Below are positions 58,219-64,000 of a stretch of DNA of 64,000 bases, piece by piece. The notes under the pieces are model-generated. The model did not search any database, had not been told where the DNA came from, and worked only from the letters and a program-made list of their open reading frames with translations. The DNA is from Aristolochia californica (taxonomy: Eukaryota; Streptophyta; Magnoliopsida; Piperales; Aristolochiaceae). Where the stretch lies: positions 45,334,211 to 45,398,210 of the forward strand of contig JARWKL010000005.1 in the NCBI GenBank assembly GCA_029961685.1, written 5' to 3'. Position numbers and translations under genes: made by a program. Position 1 is the stretch's first letter, and every line of letters begins with the position of its first letter.

Positions 58219-60403
58219 ATGGGAACTTTCGCAGGATTATCAGTTCAGGTCTTTCTGCTGTTGTTGTTTTTACGAGCTGGGCCAGGCGCTCAAGCATGGA
58301 GCAAGGAGGGTCATATCATGACATGCCAGATTGCCCAGGTACTGCTTTTCTTGAAATTTGGGACCTATGTGAATGGATACTTGTAACTGGTCCCATATTA
58401 ATATACAGCTTATAGTAAAAAAAAGGAAACCGGTTGGCCCTATATACTGTTAGCTCTAATGTTACAATATTCATCAGAGAAAGTGCACCCGAAAGCGACA
58501 AATATCTTCTTTTAACTGGTATAATTCTGTGGCAAAACGAATTGAGATAAGTGAAATAAAATAACAGATAGCATTAATATGTTTCACGTTACTCTGTTGA
58601 TCCGAAGAAAATTGTGAATTATTTCTCTACTCAATTTTATCTGAGCTTTGCTTTACTGAAATGGTTTTAATGGAGTGTCACCAACTGGAGGAGTTGATAC
58701 AGGCCTAGGCCTATACAGGGAAGGTGTATTGGCCAATATACTCGATATGTGTCAGATGTTGAAGTCTCTATATAATACGGGCGATGCTGTTAGACACTGT
58801 ATCGATGTATCGATGATACATCACCGTTGCTTTGCCTATTAACATTCTAATCTTCCTAGAACGAAGGCCACCTGGTTGCTCAACTTCTGAATTTGTTATA
58901 TGATGATAGGGGCTTTTGAACCCGGAAGCGAACGATGCCGTCGTGAATTTGTTGCCGGAATATGCCAAAGGCGACTTGTCGTCTCTTTGCACATGGCCGG
59001 ATCAGATACGCCATTGGTATAAATATCGGTGGACCAGTTCGCTTCACTTCATCGATACGCCTGACGATCTCTGCGGTTTTGATTATTCCAGTAAGCCATT
59101 CTTCTCTCCTTTCCATCTCTCCCGCTTTTATGTACTGTTCTGGAATAACCCATATGAACTTCCATTAGTTTGTGCTTTATTCTGAGCATTTGGCGTTTGG
59201 ATAGGGGATTGCCATGATCCACACGGAAAGAAGGATATGTGTGTTGCGGGCGCGATTCAGAATTTCACCTCCCAGCTCTTGCACTACCGTGAAGGGTCCT
59301 CTGATCGTCGATGTAAGAAAGATCTTTTGATTTTTTTTCATTTTTGCTCTTCTGATTTTCTTTTCTAATAATAAAATTCTCGTTACATTGTCCTCAGATA
59401 ATATGACCGAAGCGCTGCTCTTCTTGTCACACTTCATGGGAGACATTCATCAGGCACGGACATTATTGCCTTCTCAGATTTGGTTTATTTATCCGGATGG
59501 AGAAATGATAAGGGTTCATTCTTTTTCTTTTTTGCAGCCTCTTCATGTGGGCTTCACGAGTGACGAAGGTGGAAACACTATACAGTTACGCTGGTTTCGA
59601 CATAAATCCAACTTACACCATGTGAGTAGCTGATTATACAGCTTTTTAGTTGATATTAATTGAATTTTGTCAGTCATATGATTCTGCTTCTAATTCTTTT
59701 TGACTTGTGATGGCAAGGTATGGGACAGGGAGATCATTCTCACTGCTGCTGCTGAATTCTATGGAAAGGACATGAATCTCTTCCAGGAAGATATAGAAAA
59801 AAATTTCACCCACGTAAGAAGAATTAACGAGTAAAATGTATTCCCGCAGCAGCCGACAGAAATTTATTTATCCCTTGGACACTTTGTATGTGATTCTGGT
59901 GCAGGGGATCTGGTCAGAAGATATGTCGTCCTGGGGCGAATGTGAGGATCTCTTCACTTGTACGAAAAAGTGAGTTCTTGAAAAAATCATTCAAAGATCA
60001 TGGGAAGTTAACAATTTTTACATTCTCAAATGTCTCTTGAAAGATTCTGCTTCGATATCAGCTTGTCTACTTCTTTCCTTTAACCCTTTTGGATTGTGGT
60101 TCATTGTTAGGTATGCCACTGAGAGTATAAACTTGGCCTGCAAATGGGGTTATGAAGGGGTTGAACCTGGGACTACTCTAACAGGTAAAAAAACTGACCC
60201 TCATTAGTCGGGTGCAGCTTGCCAGTGCAGTCCAACTGATCTGATCAGTTCATGCTTTGGATTTTGTATATTTTGCAGAGGATTATTTTCAATCCCGTTT
60301 CCCTATCGTCACCAGAAGAATTGCACAGGGTGGCGTGAGATTGGCAATGACTTTGAACAGAGTGTTCAGTGACCACAAGCAAGCAATCTCGGCACCAATC
60401 TGA
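58219..60403 (+). CDS. S1/P1-type endonuclease (ENDO/BFN family)
   Basis: Nine exons: 58219-58338, 58910-59090, 59205-59312, 59398-59453, 59538-59621, 59718-59813, 59905-59969, 60111-60184 and 60279-60403, giving 302 residues. A signal peptide (residues 1-26, ending AQA) leaves Trp27 as the mature N-terminus, as zinc coordination in this family requires. Zinc ligands are present: W27, H32, D71 and H86 (mature 1, 6, 45 and 60, as in P1 nuclease), H148 and D152 in SHFMGD, H158 in PLH, and the HHVWD pair H182 and D186. N-glycosylation sites include NMT at 138. The family are secreted or vacuolar zinc nucleases that cut single-stranded DNA and RNA, often in senescence and cell death. The intron after exon 4 has a GC donor (CAG followed by GCACGG), is 84 bp and contains no in-frame stop. 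A broken tandem copy lies immediately upstream. Confidence 0.9.
59454..59537 (+). other. 84-bp GC-AG intron, frame-neutral, in the nuclease gene
   Basis: The flanking exons join as ...GDIHQ|PLHVGF, the exact family sequence, only if this 84-bp segment is removed using a GC donor and the TTTTGCAG acceptor. The segment is 28 codons with no stop, so retention would leave the frame open but insert 28 residues between zinc ligands D152 and H158. Confidence 0.8.
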
Positions 60404-60781
60404 CCACGATGAGGGTGGAGACATTTAAATCCCCCAGATTCAATTGCAACATTGAAAATTGTAATTAGCACTCTGTTCCCATTACTGATAGTGATTTCAT
60501 TAGGCACCAATAATACGTTTTCAGAAGAAATTGAACAATGGTGGATATGGGTGATTCTCTGTTTTCATGATATAAGGATGCAGTGATCTGTCAACATGAT
60601 AAAAATGGCAATTTGAATTTGCACTTTCAATGCACCAGAAATAATAAGACATACAAAATTGGACATACATATAAAACAGTGATATAGCTAATAGGCAAAA
60701 AATTTAGATATGTTTCATATATCATAAAGAAACCACAGAAGTTAATGTTTAACATATGAGACGATTGAAGCAAAGCCATTA

Positions 60782-63700
60782 CTACCCATTTTGTCGTCGG
60801 CCCCTACCTCTGAAATGATGACCACCTCGGCCTCGGTGGAATGGCTTGTTTCCTCGACCAGATGACATCCCCGGATTATATTGTTGTGTGGCTGAAAAGC
60901 TACCTTGAAGAGTTTGAGGCTGCAACTGTCCATTGAATCTTGGCATCATTGGTCCTTGGTTTACATTATCTAGACCCAATGGCCTGGGCCAATTCATGGA
61001 TGGCAACCCCATAGACAGATTCATGGACCCAAAGGGTGCCATTCCATGCTGACTCGGATCAAACTGTTGTTGGAATGGTGGTACATCTTGAAAGCCTGCA
61101 AACATTTGGTGTTGATGCTGGTCAGGATAGTGGTGATGTTGCGGCGGTAATGGCAGCCCACGAAACGGAATTGCATTACTGAGTGAGCCCATTGGAATTG
61201 ACTGACTTGGGACCATATTTGGCCACACTCCACTGAACTGCATGGCTTGATTAGGCCCTCCAAAAGGAACAACCGTCTGAGCCCCATGCAGGCATCCGCA
61301 ACTTCCAGAACCAAATAAAGCTGGAGCACGTGGGATCTGTGGCTGACCTTGGACAACAGCTACCTCTGCATCAACTTTTTGTGGTTTCACTATGCCTACT
61401 GGTGAAGGTGTAGCGGCAGGCTGGAAGTCCTTCCAGGATTCATTCTTAGCTGGTTGGAAGTCCTTCCTCATTTCATTCTTAACTTGAGCCCTCTTACGAC
61501 CCTCAGTTTCTTGGCTCCCATACTTTTTATCAGCCTTTCCCCTTTTGGTAGTTCGTTTCATTCGCTTGTATTCTGCTTCTTTTTCATCATCAGAGAACTC
61601 TATTTCATCAGAAATCTCTTCATCGTTTTCACCAGAAGCATCATATCCTTTCCGGTAAAGGTTTTTGTCATTGAGGACATGGTCGGCAAAATCCACAACA
61701 AATGATATGGCACTTCCCTCATGAATTCCAGGGGGCACGTCCTCCTCAGAGTTGTAACGGACCAAATAATAAGGATTCTTTACAGGTCCAAAGATTTCAT
61801 CCACCAGCCCCAACGGCAATCTGGTTTCTGTTATCCAGAGGATTGAACCTTCATTGAGTGGGTTGTGCTTCTCCAGACCTTCAACAATGACTTTAGCACC
61901 CACTATCTGATCAATAACATACAAAGCTTGTAAGCAAATCATCAAAAAGAAGACTGTACAATAAAAGAACTGAAGGATGACACAGACAATAGTAGTACAC
62001 AACACAAATGTCATGTCTCTGTGAGCTAGCAGGGCCTATTTGAGAAGTTGATCAGGCCTGACGTAAGTCGGGCCTGTCAAATAATGGACCCTTGTCAGCA
62101 TTGACATCTTCAAAATGTATGGTTACATGCTAGTTTCTATCTGGACATGTCTGTTAATGCATACTTTCTCCTTAATTCAGAAATCACAAATGAAAAAGAT
62201 ACTAGGTTCCTATGTGTTTACAGATAAAACCACTCCAACAGGAAGTGTCCGATGATATTGTTCCAGCACCACAGTGACTGCAGGAACAGGAGGTAGAATC
62301 TGCAATGCAATTTAATAGTGAGAACCTGTCAAATTGTTTCAGAATAGAAATGCATTCACACTTCCATAAACGAATGAAATATAAATTTCAACAGATGAAA
62401 TTAAACTTGAGAACATAAAACACTAAAACACTACAAGAAGCCTCAAAAGAGTCAACCAAATTTCCACTGCAATTTAGATGCCTAAGAAAATAGAGCTATT
62501 GAATTTTTTTATTTTTTTTTGAGAAAGAAATCAGTTGTAATAGAAAAAACAAACAATTACAAGCTCAAAATAGCTAAACCGAACAAGCACAACCAGCCAT
62601 TTAATAGAAAAATACAGCAAGAGGGATAGGAGGGTGATGCACAACAAATTGTTGATTATATGCCTCCAGCCTTGCAAAATTTTGAACCAAAATATTTGCT
62701 GAGTGAGATGTATGAAACCATTTGATCCGGTCGTCTACTGTAACATCCTGGATTAAGTAAAACATGTAAATAAGCCTCCAATGTGGCAAAGTTAATAACC
62801 ACTAACTAGTCACCTTCACTAGTGGGGGCCAACAAACCAGTCCTTAAATAACTTAATACCAGCAAGGAGAAATCTAATTCAGCCCTGCTTGAGTCAGCAT
62901 ATGCTTCACTACATGATATTGATCAACTGAAATCTAAGCCAACTTATACACTTCTACTAATCAAGTTTGAGACTAACTTTTCTAGTATGATGTGCAACTA
63001 AATGGGATGCAGCCTAATTTCAACAAAATCATTTTATGAACACTTTTTTTTTTTTTAAATAAGGTGTGAATACACAAATCAATACACTAGACATCAAGAT
63101 AAATCAATATACAAATCAATCTATGTTAAGAAGCATATGACATGACTCTTCAAGCTTGCAAATGTAAGAGACATACAACTAGTTTTAACTGATCAATGAT
63201 GCTCCACAAAGCTTCAAATTTAAACAAAAACAAGCATAGACAGAATTTAATTCAGTAACATTCTGTGTGGAATTTTGAGCTTAATAACAAACAGATACAG
63301 AATCACATAACTTTACCAAGTTCACCGGCCTTCTACATTTAGCTTCATATTCAAACCACAAATTAGAATATAACTAATTTCTATGAAACCAAATCCTGAA
63401 ATCCAACTCTACTTACCTCAACCTCATTCTTAGATTTGATTGGTCCTTGCACGGGTGCTTCCTCTTCATCCTCACTACGGAATACTGTTTCCTCCCTATC
63501 TGCAACTCTTATCTCACCTTCTTCAACTTCTATATCATCATCTGCACCTGTATCTTCCTCCACCTTGTTATCACCATCATCATCAGTTTCTTCACTACTG
63601 CTAGATGAAGATGACTCTTCATCACTGTCAGACTCTGAAGTACCACTATCACTCCTGTCACTAACATTTTCTACTTTAATTTCATTATTATCTTCTTTCT

Positions 63701-64000
63701 CTATCTTTCCCGTACTAGTAACCAAAGAGTTCTTACATGTTCCACCATTGCTCTCACTCATTTCTGCATTCACAGTTACTGACATTTGTGAAACACCCAA
63801 ATCTTCCTTAGATGATTCTTCACATTGAGTTACTGAATTTCCAAATGGGCCATTACCAACCAAGCTTACCTTCTCCATTTCCTCGACGATTGAATCACCC
63901 GATAACCCAATACTTGCTCTCAATTCCAGTTCAACAGGACTTTCCACACTGGGCCCATCCGCACCTTGTGTACCAGCACTGATTTCGCAAGCAGTTTCTC
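60782..64000 (-). CDS. NAF1: NAF1, H/ACA snoRNP assembly factor (5' end outside window)
   Basis: Three exons are visible: 63417 to beyond 64000, 62299-62222 and 61906-60782, giving at least 595 residues. The frame is open to the right edge with no start codon, so the N-terminus is missing. The first visible exon is acidic and Ser-rich (a run of Ser/Glu/Asp around 63560-63640, then GADDDIEVEEGEI). The second exon has ILPPVPAVTVVLEQYHRTLPVG. The third has the Gar1/Naf1 core VIVEGLEKHNPLNEGSILWI and GPVKNPYYLVRYN, then FADHVLNDKNLYRKGYDASGENDEE and a C-terminal Gln/Pro-rich segment ending in an RGRGG-type box. NAF1 binds dyskerin during H/ACA RNP assembly in the nucleus and is later replaced by GAR1. 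Both introns are phase 0 with GT donors. The 1.1-kb intron at 62300-63416 contains LINE-derived sequence. Confidence 0.92.
62505..62800 (-). mobile_element. 5'-truncated LINE 3' end in a NAF1 intron
   Basis: The plus strand has a T run (poly-A on minus) at about 62510-62520. Upstream of it on the minus strand is a frame with SHSANILVQNFARLEA and a closing HHPPIPLAVFFY. It resembles the C-terminal end of plant LINE RNase H domains (AN-x-VAD-x-LA ... PP.F). It lies in the same orientation as NAF1. A second T12 run at 63047-63058 is followed by GTGTGAATA, a word also seen next to the T run of the 30.3-kb insertion. Confidence 0.5.

Overview
This window is nuclear DNA of a flowering plant. The evidence is split genes with GT-AG (and a few GC-AG) introns, AT-rich intergenic DNA with decayed Copia and LINE retrotransposons, and plant-type genes such as ULTRAPETALA, a THESEUS1-like receptor kinase, LDL2 and a GT14 arabinogalactan glucuronosyltransferase. 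A broad-leaved (non-grass) angiosperm is most likely; I cannot name the species. Exon models were built by hand from conserved protein blocks, splice consensus and reading-frame continuity. No structural RNA gene, CRISPR array or prokaryotic element was found.

Layout. 0-5 kb: an LTO1/Yae1-type gene (+), then a compound AT/AG microsatellite and a formiminotransferase-like gene (+). 5-9.9 kb: a GT14 gene (-), preceded by a truncated copy of its own 3' end and an AT-rich tandem array of about 245-bp units. 11.2-16.6 kb: a 12-exon PLP enzyme gene of the Met_gamma_lyase/'aluminium resistance' family (-), with all introns in phase 0 and two with GC donors. 20.4-23.8 kb: ULT1-like SAND-domain gene (+). 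24-34 kb: gene-free stretch with an antisense Copia integrase relic, a LINE RNase H relic broken by a 59-bp retroposed fragment with a 19-bp target-site duplication, a Copia RT fragment and a short internally deleted Copia element. 34.2-36.7 kb: LDL2-like histone demethylase (-). 39.3-41.7 kb: zinc-less quinone oxidoreductase (-). 42.6-43.3 kb: Bet v 1/MLP gene (-). 43.7-44.1 kb: tandem repeat whose units each carry a TATA-like box. 44.7-45.9 kb: root-cap/LEA-related secreted protein (+). 47.2-49.7 kb: intronless THE1-like receptor kinase (-). 54.9-57.9 kb: S1/P1 nuclease pseudogene (+), followed at 58.2-60.4 kb by an intact paralogue (+). 60.8-64 kb: NAF1 (-), running off the right edge.

The genes do not form one pathway; this is an ordinary mixed plant gene neighbourhood. 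Several encode regulators of development or chromatin (ULT1, LDL2), cell-wall or secreted functions (GT14, THE1, root-cap protein, S1/P1 nuclease) and RNA/ribosome biogenesis (NAF1, LTO1).

The most interesting points are the excess of GC-AG introns (3 of 35 modelled), a frame-neutral 84-bp GC-AG intron placed between zinc ligands of the nuclease, the bacterial-looking PLP enzyme with an entirely phase-0 intron set, and the nested retroposon insertion. I did not find a convincing undescribed multi-gene system.
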